Assembly (NCBI GenBank): GCA_034096865.1
Contig: JAWQFJ010001827.1
Coordinates: 58,086-122,085, forward strand
Source of the DNA: Theodoxus fluviatilis
Lineage: Eukaryota; Mollusca; Gastropoda; Cycloneritida; Neritidae
DNA: 64,000 nt
Direction of reading: 5' to 3'
Both the position numbers and the translations under genes were made by a program. How positions within the stretch are numbered: position 1 is the first letter of the stretch; every line of letters starts with the position of its first letter. This document shows, piece by piece, positions 1 to 11,576 of this stretch. A model generated the notes under the pieces. It worked only from the letters and a program-made list of their open reading frames with translations. It did not search any database and was not told where the DNA came from.

Positions 1-1700
1 CACACACGAGTAGCAATCCACGTCGGTAATAACACAGGCGAGGAAGTAAACAAAAGGACCAACCTTACATTTCCGTCGCCAGGACCCTCTCTTGGTCTAG
101 AACGTTCCAACCCCCATGTGACTATTTCACAGTGCACAGCGTTAGAACTATCGGGCAATAAACACAACCAAATCTCAGAAAATTCCAAAGTGACTCTTAC
201 CCTCTCCCACCCTTCTCAATCTCCTGAAAGGAAGAAATTGTTCCAAACCCGTGCTTGAACAATTTGTCCAGGGTAAATCATAGTCCAAACTCAGAAGTCA
301 CTAGCAGTCCACACCGACAGGCGTTCAACCTGTGTCTCCCGGTGTCCACACAGACAAGCGGCCCTCCTGCAAATAGGCCCCCTCCCTCTTGTCTCGTCGT
401 GAGATTTATACTGACCCACAAGCGCCTAGCTTGTTTTCTCCCAGGTCAGTTTTAAGTTTAGAAAGTTAATCCTAAACACCGGCAGATACAACCACAGTTC
501 TCTGAGCTAGTATGATAAATGTCATCCTACGAAAGAATCAAGTCAAATACCATACTCCTCACGTTGTATATCCTCCTGCAACAAATAGCTGTGACCTTGC
601 ACCGCCTTGTGCACGTGTATGCACTAGCACTTTCCAACCCTCTGCCTCCAACCAATCTCTCCCTGTGATTTAGCCACCCGTGTGGCCTCCACACCTAACC
701 CTAGGTGTATTTCGTTTGACCCCTTTAACCAATAGTTCCAAAAATCAGTCCAAACGAAATCGTAGCTACCCAGCTACAAACGAAGAATATACTTGCACGA
801 CTGTAGAACCCATACAGCCGGACCGAGCGCTCCCGCGCTCTTCCCGCGTCGTCTGCAGCCTCGCGCCTAAACCCCTGTCCAGCGCAGCTTCCCTCAGAGG
901 AGACGACGTGACTCGAGATCCACCCGTGCGGACTCGAACGTGACGACACTGCCGCGCTCCACCAGCAGCAGACGCAGTGCCCGTAGAATTACGTTGGACC
1001 CGAGGAACGGACAGTAGGTAGACCAGTAGACGCGTAGAGGATAGGGTGGCAAACCAGTAGCCCCCCGCGCGCGACTCAGTACACAGATAACAGCGTGGAG
1101 TACAGAGTCGGGTAGAAGAAAAACCAGAAAGAAAGCCTCAGTCATCAGGCTGTGGTGTGGCCCACAGAAACCTCGTCCAAGTCACTGGAAGATCCTGTCT
1201 TCCACTCTCATGTGTCTCGAACCAACGAGAGCCGACACAGAGAGATTCCACCAGAGCGAAAAGACTTCGCCTCGCAAGCCGCCCGCGCAGCTTAAACCGT
1301 TAGCAGCACAGACCACGTGCGCCCGACCTTCCCATCCGACCGACGGAATTAAACTACTCATCTAGACGCTATCGAACCTTCGCGTCCCTTCTCTCACGTG
1401 ATTGCCCACCAATCAGTAGAGAGAATTTTCCCGCCGTAGTGATTTCCCCCAATCGCCGTTTAATAAGGTTCGCGGGCTTTCAGCCCGTTCTGGAGAGCGT
1501 GTAAACCCTGTAGTATGACGCTATACACCCTCCAAGAGACCCCCCAGGTCTCTCCCGGAGTGACACGGTACCCCCCGCTACACGATAGCTCCGCCCATCG
1601 AACGCGATGTCGGAGTGAATTCACATGCAATCGAATCAGCAATAACGCTTAATAACACCACATCACACTTTTGTCGCCCATCACTATCCAATCTCCACAC
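1..1700. other. CpG-rich segment without a recognisable gene
   Basis: CpG density is high, especially at 810-1420. Open frames here are short and match no family I know. It could be an unannotated 5' region or part of an LTR-type repeat; the sequence alone does not decide. Confidence 0.4.
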
Positions 1701-1702
1701 CC

Positions 1703-2077
1703 CACACCTATCCAATCTCCTGACTCCCCACACTCCCCTCAGGCAACTCCCTTCCACTAGTCCCACCACACCTATCCAATCTCCTGACTCCCCACACTCC
1801 CCTCAGGCAACTCCCTTCCTTTAGTCCCACCACACCTATCCAATCTCCTGACTCCCCACACTCCCCTCAGGCAACTCCCTTCCTTTAGTCCCACCACACC
1901 TATCCAATCTCCTGACTCCCCACACTCCCCTCAGGCAACTCCCTTCCACTAGTCCCACCACACCTATCCAATCTCCTGACTCCCCACACTCCCCTCAGGC
2001 AACTCCCTTCCACTAGTCCCACCACACCTATCCAATCTCCTGACTCCCCACACTCCCCTCAGGCAACTCCCTTCCAC
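1703..2077. repeat. 64-bp minisatellite, about six copies
   Basis: The unit runs from CACACCTATCCAATCTCC to TTCCACTAGTCCCAC and repeats head to tail with few changes (TTTAG or CTAG near its end). Confidence 0.95.
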
Positions 2078-3683
2078 AAATGCCAAAGTCTTGGCAGTTC
2101 CTCAATACTCTCTCAATAATTATGAAAAAGATTATTCTCAGTTTTTGACCCTGCAGTATGGAATTCCCTCCTTTTGTGAGACAGATAGTCCATTCTTACC
2201 TGCAAAAGAGCACTGAAAACCCATCTTCCTTCCATAACTGCACAAAATCCCCCCTCCCCCCAGCCACTGACTAGTGGCAATTATGTATGAGAGCATATGT
2301 GCACGTGTTTGTGAGTGCATGCATGCATGCATGTGAGTGTGGTTGTGTGTATACATTCATGTGTCAATTAAAATGCCATTTGGAATGTTTGTTTCCATAT
2401 CATTGTCATGTGAGCTGTTTTGGTGGTGCTTCCTTACGATGTTTTTATCATCTGTTGCTTGTAAGCATGCAATCTGATTTGTGCTATTGAAGTTCATTTG
2501 CAACAACTTGTATTTTTATCATGTACTTTTTTGTGGTGCTTCTTGTATTTAAATGGCACTATAAAGTTATGATTATGATTATCATGATTATGACTACTAT
2601 GATGATGATATTTGTAATACACGTACACCATTGTAATTTGTTATCTTCATTGAAATATAGTAGTTGCCAATCCCAAGTGACAATGGCAGACTGTGCAGTT
2701 TAGTCTCTCCTCTGAATATGTTTGTTGGTGTGATGCCTGAGCCACATTGACGAGGACCTAGGGGCCACTGGAAGGCAGCTCTGCAGGTGTCCTGAGCTGC
2801 AGCCCTTCTTCTCTCCCTGGCAATGGCGTGTCAGTTCTGTCTGGTCTCCTGGAAGGTGGCTGTCACTTCCCTTGCAGCCACCCTGCAGTAAATTTGGTCC
2901 TTTGCCAGGAATTCTAGATGTCTTGGTGGCATGCCACCATGCTGGAGGTGCTCTTTCACCCAAGGTTTCTCTCTCCCTGCTCCATGATGCTGTAGAGGAC
3001 CTGATGTGGTAGACGTGACTTGTCCATGCTGATGATGGAGCCAGTCCATCTCAGCTGGGCTTTCATGATCAAAACAGGGCCTTTGTTGAAATAACCATAT
3101 TCTTAACTTCATCCCTGCTGGCATTTCTTGCAATAGCCTTTGCTGAAAAAAAGAGCAATATATCTTTAGGTCACACTCACTGTGTTAAACTGCTGAGGTA
3201 ATTCTGCATGCTGCAGAGTAAATTTTCAGCAATGCTGGGCAATGCGAAGAGATTGTGATGTTTGAATTTACTTTGTATACATACAGCATAGGTAGCAGCA
3301 AAGATCAACAGCACAGCAAAGAAGTACAATAAGTATTGCTATGACTTTTAAAATTCTTTTATATATATTATGTGTGCTTCTCCTCGTCTACAAGTATTCA
3401 CTAGTTTCAATATGTTATTAATGATGGATATCTACATTGTCAACTGGTTCAATATTTTGTTTTATGTATTAAATTAGAGATACTTATAAAAACCTTTCCC
3501 CCCCTTTTTTTGAAGGATGTATTAAATTTGTACGTGTATGCGAGTTCACAATAAAATATGACTCTTGTAAATCACAGTGTTAGTGTGAGATTCATTTGTG
3601 AGAAAGTGTTGCATTTTAACATATGAGACTTCATGAATAAGTACAACATGCCACAGAGAGGCCTTTGAATTATATGTATATGA
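2078..3683. other. Intergenic AT-rich DNA
   Basis: No gene seen. A minus-strand frame at 2700-3133 faintly recalls a LINE 3' coding end but is too decayed to call. Confidence 0.5.
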
Positions 3684-4012
3684 GGCGCTGCCTGGAGAAG
3701 TGTCCCAGGTGACAAAATAGCAGTTTTTAGTTAAGGCTGTATAGCACTATTTTGACCCCTGAACTTTCGTCTGAGCAAGTTGGAAGGGACAAAACCACAC
3801 TCGCAATAGGGTTGAAAGTCTCCTTAAACAATAGAGTCCATCTCACGCTTGCCTGTATCTGGCAAACCTGCCATCCCCTCCGTTTACCCCTCCCTTCCCT
3901 CCACTTGCCTCTGTTCTTTGTGTGTGCTGGTGTTAAAAGTCTCGTGTGCTCTCTCCACTTTTATCGTGAATCATCCACCATCCTCTTAAGTATTACGATG
4001 TCATCTGACAGT

Positions 4013-7000
4013 GAGCTGTCTATCAGGGCTGTAGACTGGTGATGCTGATATACGAGGTAATGAGCTGTCTATCAGGGCTGTAGACTGGTGATGCTGATAT
4101 ACGAGGTAATGAGCTGTCTATCAGGGCTGTAGATGGTGATGCTGATATACGAGGTAATGAGCTGTCTATCAGGGCTGTAGACTGGTGATGCTGATATATA
4201 CGAGGTGATGAGCTGTCTATCAGGGCTGTAGACTGGTGATGCTGATATACGAGGTAATGAGCTGTCTATCAGGGCTGTAGATGGTGATGCTGATATACGA
4301 GGTAATGAGCTGTCTATCAGGGCTGTAGACTGGTGATGCTGATATACGAGGTAATGAGCTGTCTATCAGGGCTGTAGACTGGTGATGCTGATATACGAGG
4401 TGATGAGCTGTCTATCAAGGCTGTAGACTGGTGATGCTGATATACGAGGTGATGAGCTGTCTCTCAGGGCTGTAGACTGGTGATGCTGATATACGAGGTA
4501 ATGAGCTGTCTCTCAGGGCTGTAGACTGGTGATGCTGATATACGAGGTGATGAGCTGTCTATCAGGGCTGTAGACTGGTGATGCTGATATACGAGGTGAT
4601 GAGCTGTCTATCAGGGCTGTAGACTGGTGATGCTGATATACGAGGTAATGAGCTGTCTATCAGGGCTGTAGATGGTGATGCTGATATACGAGGTAATGAG
4701 CTGTCTATCAGGGCTGTAGATGGTGATGCTGATATACGAGGTAATGAGCTGTCTATCAGGGCTGTAGATGGTGATGCTGATATACGAGGTAATGAGCTGT
4801 CTATCAGGGCTGTAGATGGTGATGCTGATATACGAGGTAATGAGCTGTCTATCAGGGCTGTAGTTGGTGATGCTGATATACGAGGTAATGAGCTGTCTAT
4901 CAGGGCTGTAGATGGTGATGCTGATATACGAGGTAATGAGCTGTCTATCAGGGCTGTAGATGGTGATGCTGATATACGAGGTAATGAGCTGTCTATCAGG
5001 GCTGTAGACTGGTGATGCTGATATACGAGGTAATGAGCTGTCTATCAGGGCTGTAGTTGGTGATGCTGATATACGAGGTAATGAGCTGTCTATCAGGGCT
5101 GTAGATGGTGATGCTGATATACGAGGTAATGAGCTGTCTATCAGGGCTGTAGATGGTGATGCTGATATACGAGGTAATGAGCTGTCTATCAGGGCTGTAG
5201 ATGGTGATGCTGATATACGAGGTAATGAGCTGTCTATCAGGGCTGTAGATGGTGATGCTGATATACGAGGTAATGAGCTGTCTATCAGGGCTGTAGATGG
5301 TGATGCTGATATACGAGGTAATGAGCTGTCTATCAGGGCTGTAGACTGGTGATGCTGATATACGAGGTAATGAGCTGTCTATCAGGGCTGTAGACTGGTG
5401 ATGCTGATATACGAGGTGATGAGCTGTCTATCAGGGCTGTAGACTGGTGATGCTGATATACGAGGTGATGAGCTGTCTATCAGGGCTGTAGACTGGTGAT
5501 GCTGATATACGAGGTAATGAGCTGTCTATCAGGGCTGTAGTTGGTGATGCTGATATACGAGGTAATGAGCTGTCTATCAGGGCTGTAGATGGTGATGCTG
5601 ATATACGAGGTAATGAGCTGTCTATCAGGGCTGTAGTTGGTGATGCTGATATACGAGGTAATGAGCTGTCTATCAGGGCTGTAGATGGTGATGCTGATAT
5701 ACGAGGTAATGAGCTGTCTATCAGGGCTGTAGATGGTGATGCTGATATACGAGGTAATGAGCTGTCTATCAGGGCTGTAGATGGTGATGCTGATATACGA
5801 GGTAATGAGCTGTCTATCAGGGCTGTAGACTGGTGATGCTGATATACGAGGTAATGAGCTGTCTCTCAGGGCTGTAGACTGGTGATGCTGATATACGAGG
5901 TGATGAGCTGTCTATCAGGGCTGTAGACTGGTGATGCTGATATACGAGGTGATGAGCTGTCTATCAGGGCTGTAGATGGTGATGCTGATATACGAGGTAA
6001 TGAGCTGTCTATCAGGGCTGTAGATGGTGATGCTGATATACGAGGTAATGAGCTGTCTATCAGGGCTGTAGTTGGTGATGCTGATATACGAGGTGATGGT
6101 GATGCTGATATACGAGGTAATGAGCTGTCTATCAGGGCTGTAGATGGTGATGCTGATATACGAGGTGATGAGCTGTCTATCAGGGCTGTAGATGGTGATG
6201 CTGATATACGAGGTAATGAGCTGTCTATCAGGGCTGTAGATGGTGATGCTGATATACGAGGTGATGAGCTATCAGGGCTGTAGATGGTGATGCTGATATA
6301 CGAGGTAATGAGCTGTCTATCAGGGCTGTAGATGGTGATGCTGATATACGAGGTGATGAGCTGTCTATCAGGGCTGTAGTTGGTGATGCTGATATACGAG
6401 GTGATGGTGATGCTGATATACGAGGTAATGAGCTGTCTATCAGGGCTGTAGATGGTGATGCTGATATACGAGGTAATGAGCTGTCTATCAGGGCTGTAGA
6501 TGGTGATGCTGATATACGAGGTGATGAGCTGTCTATCAGGGCTGTAGACTGGTGATGCTGATATACGAGGTAATGAGCTGTCTATCAGGGCTGTAGACTG
6601 GTGATGCTGATATACGAGGTAATGAGCTGTCTATCAGGGCTGTAGACTGGTGATGCTGATATACGAGGTAATGAGCTGTCTATCAGGGCTGTAGATGGTG
6701 ATGCTGATATACGAGGTGATGAGCTGTCTATCAGGGCTGTAGTTGGTGATGCTGATATACGAGGTAATGAGCTGTCTATCAGGGCTGTAGACTGGTGATG
6801 CTGATATACGAGGTAATGAGCTGTCTATCAGGGCTGTAGATGGTGATGCTGATATACGAGGTAATGAGCTGTCTATCAGGGCTGTAGACTGGTGATGCTG
6901 ATATACGAGGTAATGAGCTGTCTATCAGGGCTGTAGACTGGTGATGCTGATATACGAGGTGATGAGCTGTCTATCAGGGCTGTAGACTGGTGATGCTGAT

Positions 7001-7547
7001 ATACGAGGTAATGAGCTGTCTATCAGGGCTGTAGATGGTGATGCTGATATACGAGGTGATGAGCTGTCTATCAGGGCTGTAGACTGGTGATGCTGATATA
7101 CGAGGTGATGAGCTGTCTATCAGGGCTGTAGACTGGTGATGCTGATATACGAGGTGATGAGCTGTCTATCAGGGCTGTAGACTGGTGATGCTGATATACG
7201 AGGTGATGAGCTGTCTATCAGGGCTGTAGACTGGTGATGCTGATATACGAGGTAATGAGCTGTCTATCAGGGCTGTAGATGGTGATGCTGATATACGAGG
7301 TAATGAGCTGTCTATCAGGGCTGTAGTTGGTGATGCTGATATACGAGGTAATGAGCTGTCTATCAGGGCTGTAGACTGGTGATGCTGATATACGAGGTAA
7401 TGAGCTGTCTATCAGGGCTGTAGACTGGTGATGCTGATATACGAGGTGATGAGCTGTCTATCAGGGCTGTAGACTGGTGATGCTGATATACGAGGTAATG
7501 AGCTGTCTATCAGGGCTGTAGACTGGTGATGCTGATATACGAGGTGA
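4013..7547 (+). repeat. 48/49-bp minisatellite, about 73 copies, inside a transposon ORF
   Basis: The unit runs GAGCTGTCTATCAGGGCTGT, AGA(C)TGGTGATGCTG, ATATACGAGGT(A/G)AT. Two length classes alternate: 48 bp (TAGATGG) and 49 bp (TAGACTGG). A TAGTTGG variant and a few 21-bp partial units occur. The sister element has a single related half unit at 51476-51501, so the array arose after the copies split. Confidence 0.97.
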
Positions 7548-7569
7548 TGGTGATGCTGTTGAGGCAGGT

Positions 7570-8060
7570 GTACAAAGAGGCCGGGGATGTAAGCGTGCCC
7601 ATATGCCTGAACAGTGGAGAAGGGAAGTGGCAAAAAAGAAAAAAAAAACCTAGGCCAAGTGAACACCAGTGCATACATCGACAAAGAAGTTGCCCCACGA
7701 CGTCTTGGAAATCCCTGTCGAGATAGATGTTTTGACACTCAGTCCGGAAGCTGTAAATGACATCTTTAAAAGTTTCTGGGACCTTGGCAACTTTGAAGCC
7801 CAGACTATTTACCTCGTTGGCTGTGTTAGGTCCAAGCCAATTAAGAGGAAGAGTGCCAGGGAGGTGAGCCAATGCACTACAAACTATGAGTACAGTGTTC
7901 ACTACCGAGGTGAGGACATTGCTGTCTGTAGAGATCTCCTGGCCATGCATAGTATTTCAAAACGTAAAGTTGAGTATGCTATCAAGGTAAAGAAAATGGT
8001 GACAGGTACAACAACACCTGACCAGCAAGGCACAGATCATGTTGTTTGTTTGGGTGTTTG
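7570..8060 (+). pseudogene. Transposase N-terminal remnant (DUF7869-type family), copy 1
   Basis: One frame reads KRAHMPEQWRREVAKKKKK and, after slips, TSAYIDKEVAPRRLGNPCRD, then LSPEAVNDIFKSFWDLGNFE and SKPIKRK. This is the N-terminal pattern (NPExWKR...LGxPC...IFxSFWxLG) of a transposase-derived family common in invertebrates, often annotated with DUF7869; that name is from memory. Frameshifts break it and the catalytic part is absent. Confidence 0.7.
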
Positions 8061-8256
8061 AATTGTTTGTTGTTTGTATTTTTTTATATATGAAACTAAC
8101 ATCAGTGGTTTTGTCTTGAAAAATACTTCAATACGGTATCTTTACAATGCTTCTTGCTTCAATGACAACAAAGTTGTTGATGTTTTAAGTTTTCAAAACT
8201 TTGAAAGCAATTTCTGCCTTTAAAAAAAACTGTTGCTTGGGACACTTCCACGCATG

Positions 8257-8281
8257 TGTGTGTGTGTGTGTGTGTGTGTGT
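8257..8281. repeat. (TG)n microsatellite
   Basis: About 12 dinucleotide units directly at the right terminus of the transposon. Confidence 0.95.
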
Positions 8282-8579
8282 AATGAGGAAAGAGGCTATG
8301 ACCAATCCTAACTGAGATCCCTTCCTCTGATGGGCCACACTAGTGGGCTCATCTGAAGAAAGGGTGCGGAACCCGATCCGCTAGTGGGCCACGGCTTCGT
8401 TTTTGCATAGGCGTTTATGCTTGAAACAGAACCGGATCGCCTTGGCGACTGCTGCAAATATGATATTTATCATAACTCGATTAGTTGAAAGCGCATTGTG
8501 TACACACGGTTTGTCAATTGTTCACACTTTATTGTCATCCTGTATGCAGAATAACCATCCAAGATTGCATATATGTGAG

Positions 8580-8865
8580 CAGACCTGCCAACCCACCATC
8601 ATGCCAAAGAGTAGCATCCAGAGCTATTTGGAGTAGCATGGAAGGAATAGGCGTAGCGGGGGTGGGGAGAGATAAAGCTGTGAAGGCGGCGTGATAAGCT
8701 GCACTGGTGGCGTGAAAGCGGGGGGGGGGGGGAAGATTCTCCATCAAGGTCAAAAGTTCAAGCACGCGGGGAAAAGCGTAGTTTTTATGGACAAGCATAG
8801 CAGCGTAGCAGGCATGTCGAAAGCGTAGCATGCTACGCCTAAAGCGTAGCATTTGGCAGGTCTGT
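8580..8865. mobile_element. Short TIR element with 12-bp termini and 6-bp TSD, copy 1
   Basis: Starts CAGACCTGCCAA and ends TTGGCAGGTCTG, a perfect 12-bp inverted repeat. The 6-bp flanks are TGTGAG on both sides. The inside carries repeats of GCGTAGCA and the perfect palindrome GCGTAGCATGCTACGC, plus a start-like MPKSSIQSYLE frame near the left end. Two more copies are at 27137-27567 and 54388-54801. Confidence 0.93.
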
Positions 8866-9299
8866 GTGAGCTAGTGAGCACATAATAATTTGGCCGTCAT
8901 TCTGTGAGGGAGTCGCTGTGAATTAAACGACCAACATCGCACCCCTTTCCTCGGAGGAGTCAACTAATGTGGCCCATCAGTGGAAGGGATTCCGCCTAAC
9001 TCCTTTAATTCCATAAAAAATATTTTTCTTTCATTTTTTAATCAAGCTTTGAAGAGGATGACTTCCTGCCTATCATAAACTGAGATGGTGTAATAATCTA
9101 CATGCATAGCAAAGCATTCAGCCGCATGTTTCTTACAGCAAGACTGAGCAACAGCCCTACAAGCCTGACCAGTACTAGATCCTGTGTCTCTGCAACAGGT
9201 GAACTACACTCCACTAATGAAATATGAAAACAACAAGGTGATAAATAATGTTCCTTTGATTACTAGACTCGCGAGAGTATAAGCAAATTGTAAAAGGAG

Positions 9300-9895
9300 G
9301 TCCGACAGCATCGCAACAGCATGTATTATACTCCTTTATATAAATCCTAATGGAAGTTTGGGCAGAGAGCATTGCAACAGGATGTACTGTACTCATTTGC
9401 AGAGATAGGAAGTTTAGGCAGACAGCATTGAAACAGCATGTACTGTACTCATTTACAGAAATCCTCATGGAAGTTTGGGCAAACGGCATTGCAACAGCAT
9501 GTACTGTACTCATTTACAGAGATAGGAAGTTTAGGCAGACAGCATCGCAACAGCATGTACTGTACTCATTTACAGAGATAGGAAGTTTAGGCAGACAGCA
9601 TCGCAACAGCATGTACTGTACTCATTTACAGAAATCCTAATGGAAGTTTGGGCAGACGGCATTGCAACAGCATGTACTGTTCTCATTTACAGAAATCCTC
9701 ATGGAAGTTTGGGCAGACAGCATCACAACAGCATATACTGTACTCATTTACAGAGATAGGAAGTTTAGGCAGATGGCAGTGCAACAGCATGTACTGTACT
9801 CATTTACAGAAATCCTAATGGAAGTTTGGGCAGACGGCATTGCAACAGCATGTACTGTACTCATCTACAGAGATCCTCATGGAAGTTTGCTGAGA
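9300..9895. repeat. Minisatellite of about 60 bp with two alternating unit types
   Basis: About ten units share GCAACAGCATGTACTGTACT and CATTTACAGA. They then end either in AATCCTCATGGAAGTTTGGG or in GATAGGAAGTTTAGG. Confidence 0.93.
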
Positions 9896-10658
9896 GGTCA
9901 AAGGTTTGGTTCCCTCCTGAGATCTGAAGCATATTTTGTCTGTCTCCTGCTGGGTTTCCAACTCTGTGCTAGAAACATTGTAGAAAACTGATGGAAGAGG
10001 GCAAGGGAGAAAATGGTGTCACCAAGATTTATGCCATGGACTATCTTCAAAATTACCTCTGTAAACCTAAAGGTCTGCTGCTGCTGCAGCAGTATAGTCC
10101 AGCTATTATTTCCTCCTGTTAGACAGCATCATTGTGGTGTCATGTAGCCAAACATGGCAGATGACCAGAGTTGATTGTCTTCAAACAGCAATATGATTCC
10201 CTTTAGCGATGGAGCTAATAAAGCTGGTGTAGTTTATGCTAGAAATAAAACAGCCAAGTTCTCTAAATAATTATTGGGATAACTTTTTATTTATTTGTAA
10301 ATGGCTCAGGAACAAATGTATCAAATCCTTCACAGTAATGTAGCGTAACTCTTGACTATATATCAAACATTTCAAGTATACTTCTTATACAGATATATCC
10401 AAAAATAATTGGCATTATCCCCAAATTGGGTTTCAATTTAATATAATGTATTTTTAAAATGTCATTACATCATAAAAAGAAAACATTGAGAGTATCATGG
10501 ACTACTCAATAAATTTCTTCACAAACACTTAAGCAGGGAGCTACCAACCATTCCAAGCCCTCAAAGATTATGGTTACATGTTGCACACATAGTCATTTGC
10601 TTTACATAAATTACATATATCAGATGCATCTGGGCTTTCCAGACTACATCACAGCAAA
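9896..10658. other. Intergenic DNA including the TMEM69 3' UTR
   Basis: No coding signal. The minus-strand poly(A) hexamers at 10285-10294 suggest that the TMEM69 3' UTR extends to about 10.27 kb. Confidence 0.5.
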
Positions 10659-11558
10659 TCACTCTTCACAATCATCACAATCACACTTGGCCAAAGGATC
10701 CTCCTCCTCTTCCTCTACTGGGCAATACTGAGTCTGCTTTGGTGACTGCACTGGTGCTGCTGCAGGAGGTGGGCACGTCTCATTCTGCTCCTCGGAACAC
10801 TTGGGACTTGCGAACTGGCAGAAAGGAGCAAAGCAAAGAGCCAGCACAGCAATTGAGGTCAGGATCACTCGCAGACCCTTGAACCAAGACGGGTAGCCTG
10901 GGCGGGCCACATCCTGATAGCCTGCCACAGCCAAGCCACCAGCCACAGCAAGTGTGGACAGTGGCATGGGTAACATCAGCGCCTGCCATGCCACTAGTGA
11001 TGGCACCACTGCCCTGATGAGGTTTGTCCACCCTGGCTTCATCTGGCCACCCTCCACAATGGCTACACCCCAGCGCACTCCACCGAGGAAAGACAAGATG
11101 GCTGCCCCATATAAAGTCTGGGCCTCCATCAGGAAGGGTGAGTAGCAGCAGGTCATCATGGCCACGGGAGGTAAGACAAAAGGGACCAGACCTGCAAGGC
11201 CCAGGAAAAGGGCTGGTGCGGGGCCAAACACAACGCTCTTGACCCCCTCTTTGGCTTCTTTTTTAACACTCAGAGGCACCTTGCTACCTGAGGAAAGCCA
11301 GGATGATTTTGCCCATAGGACAGGAAGACCTTGATGGAAAGCTCGAGAGATGGAGACATTTCCAAGTCTCTGCAAACCCAGGCTTGGTTGGGGAATTGGC
11401 TTTTGCAGAGGAATACAATGGGAAGGTGCCTTGGTGCTGCAGCTTTGGAAGGCAACAGAGCACAGAAGCCTTCTGGAAGGAAGACATATCCAGGATGAAA
11501 CAGGCAACACCCTGCTTAGTGTAAATGCCATGACTCTAGCCCTCTGTAGTTCATCCAC
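10659..11558 (-). CDS. TMEM69: TMEM69-like (DUF3429) multi-pass membrane protein
   Basis: An open frame of 299 codons without introns. Residues 1-100 look like a basic, Ser-rich, mitochondrial-type leader. The conserved core follows: GPAPALFLGLAGLVPFVLPP (about 112-131), the signature YGAAILSFLGGVRWG (150-164), then hydrophobic segments at about 177-213 and 229-247, suggesting four to five membrane spans. The core matches the TMEM69/DUF3429 family, whose biochemical role is not established. The tail (residues 252-299) is unusual: Cys-rich and acidic, with EEEEEDP and CDCDDC. The start is uncertain. A second Met at codon 10 (11529-11531) begins a good targeting peptide. A plausible acceptor, ctactttcag, lies just upstream, so this may be the last exon of a gene with a 5' exon elsewhere. 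A minus-strand AATAAATAAA is near 10285-10294. Confidence 0.85.
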   Translation of the reverse strand: MDELQRARVMAFTLSRVLPVSSWICLPSRRLLCSVAFQSCSTKAPSHCIPLQKPIPQPSLGLQRLGNVSISRAFHQGLPVLWAKSSWLSSGSKVPLSVKKEAKEGVKSVVFGPAPALFLGLAGLVPFVLPPVAMMTCCYSPFLMEAQTLYGAAILSFLGGVRWGVAIVEGGQMKPGWTNLIRAVVPSLVAWQALMLPMPLSTLAVAGGLAVAGYQDVARPGYPSWFKGLRVILTSIAVLALCFAPFCQFASPKCSEEQNETCPPPAAAPVQSPKQTQYCPVEEEEEDPLAKCDCDDCEE

Positions 11559-11576
11559 TTGGCTTTAGATGGAGTC

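Larger units (their letters stand above)
3684..8253 (+). mobile_element. TIR DNA transposon copy 1, expanded by a minisatellite
   Basis: The left end GGCGCTGCCTGGAGAAGTGT and the right end, whose reverse complement is GCGTGGAAGTGTCCCAAG, form inverted termini. The left 350 bp and the coding remnant at 7570-8000 are nearly identical to 51147-52000, so this is a shorter sister of that element. The middle and C-terminal coding half is deleted, and a 3.5-kb tandem array sits in the 5' coding part. The right end runs into a TG microsatellite, so the terminal bases are lost. Confidence 0.85.

Noticed and set aside
2700..3133. Minus-strand frames resembling a LINE 3' coding end
   Set aside because: Only vague likeness (a WLHHQHGQ / LAKDQIYCR pattern). 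Too weak to call without a protein search.
4013..7547. CRISPR-like array
   Set aside because: Units are contiguous with no unique spacers, in a eukaryotic transposon; it is a minisatellite.
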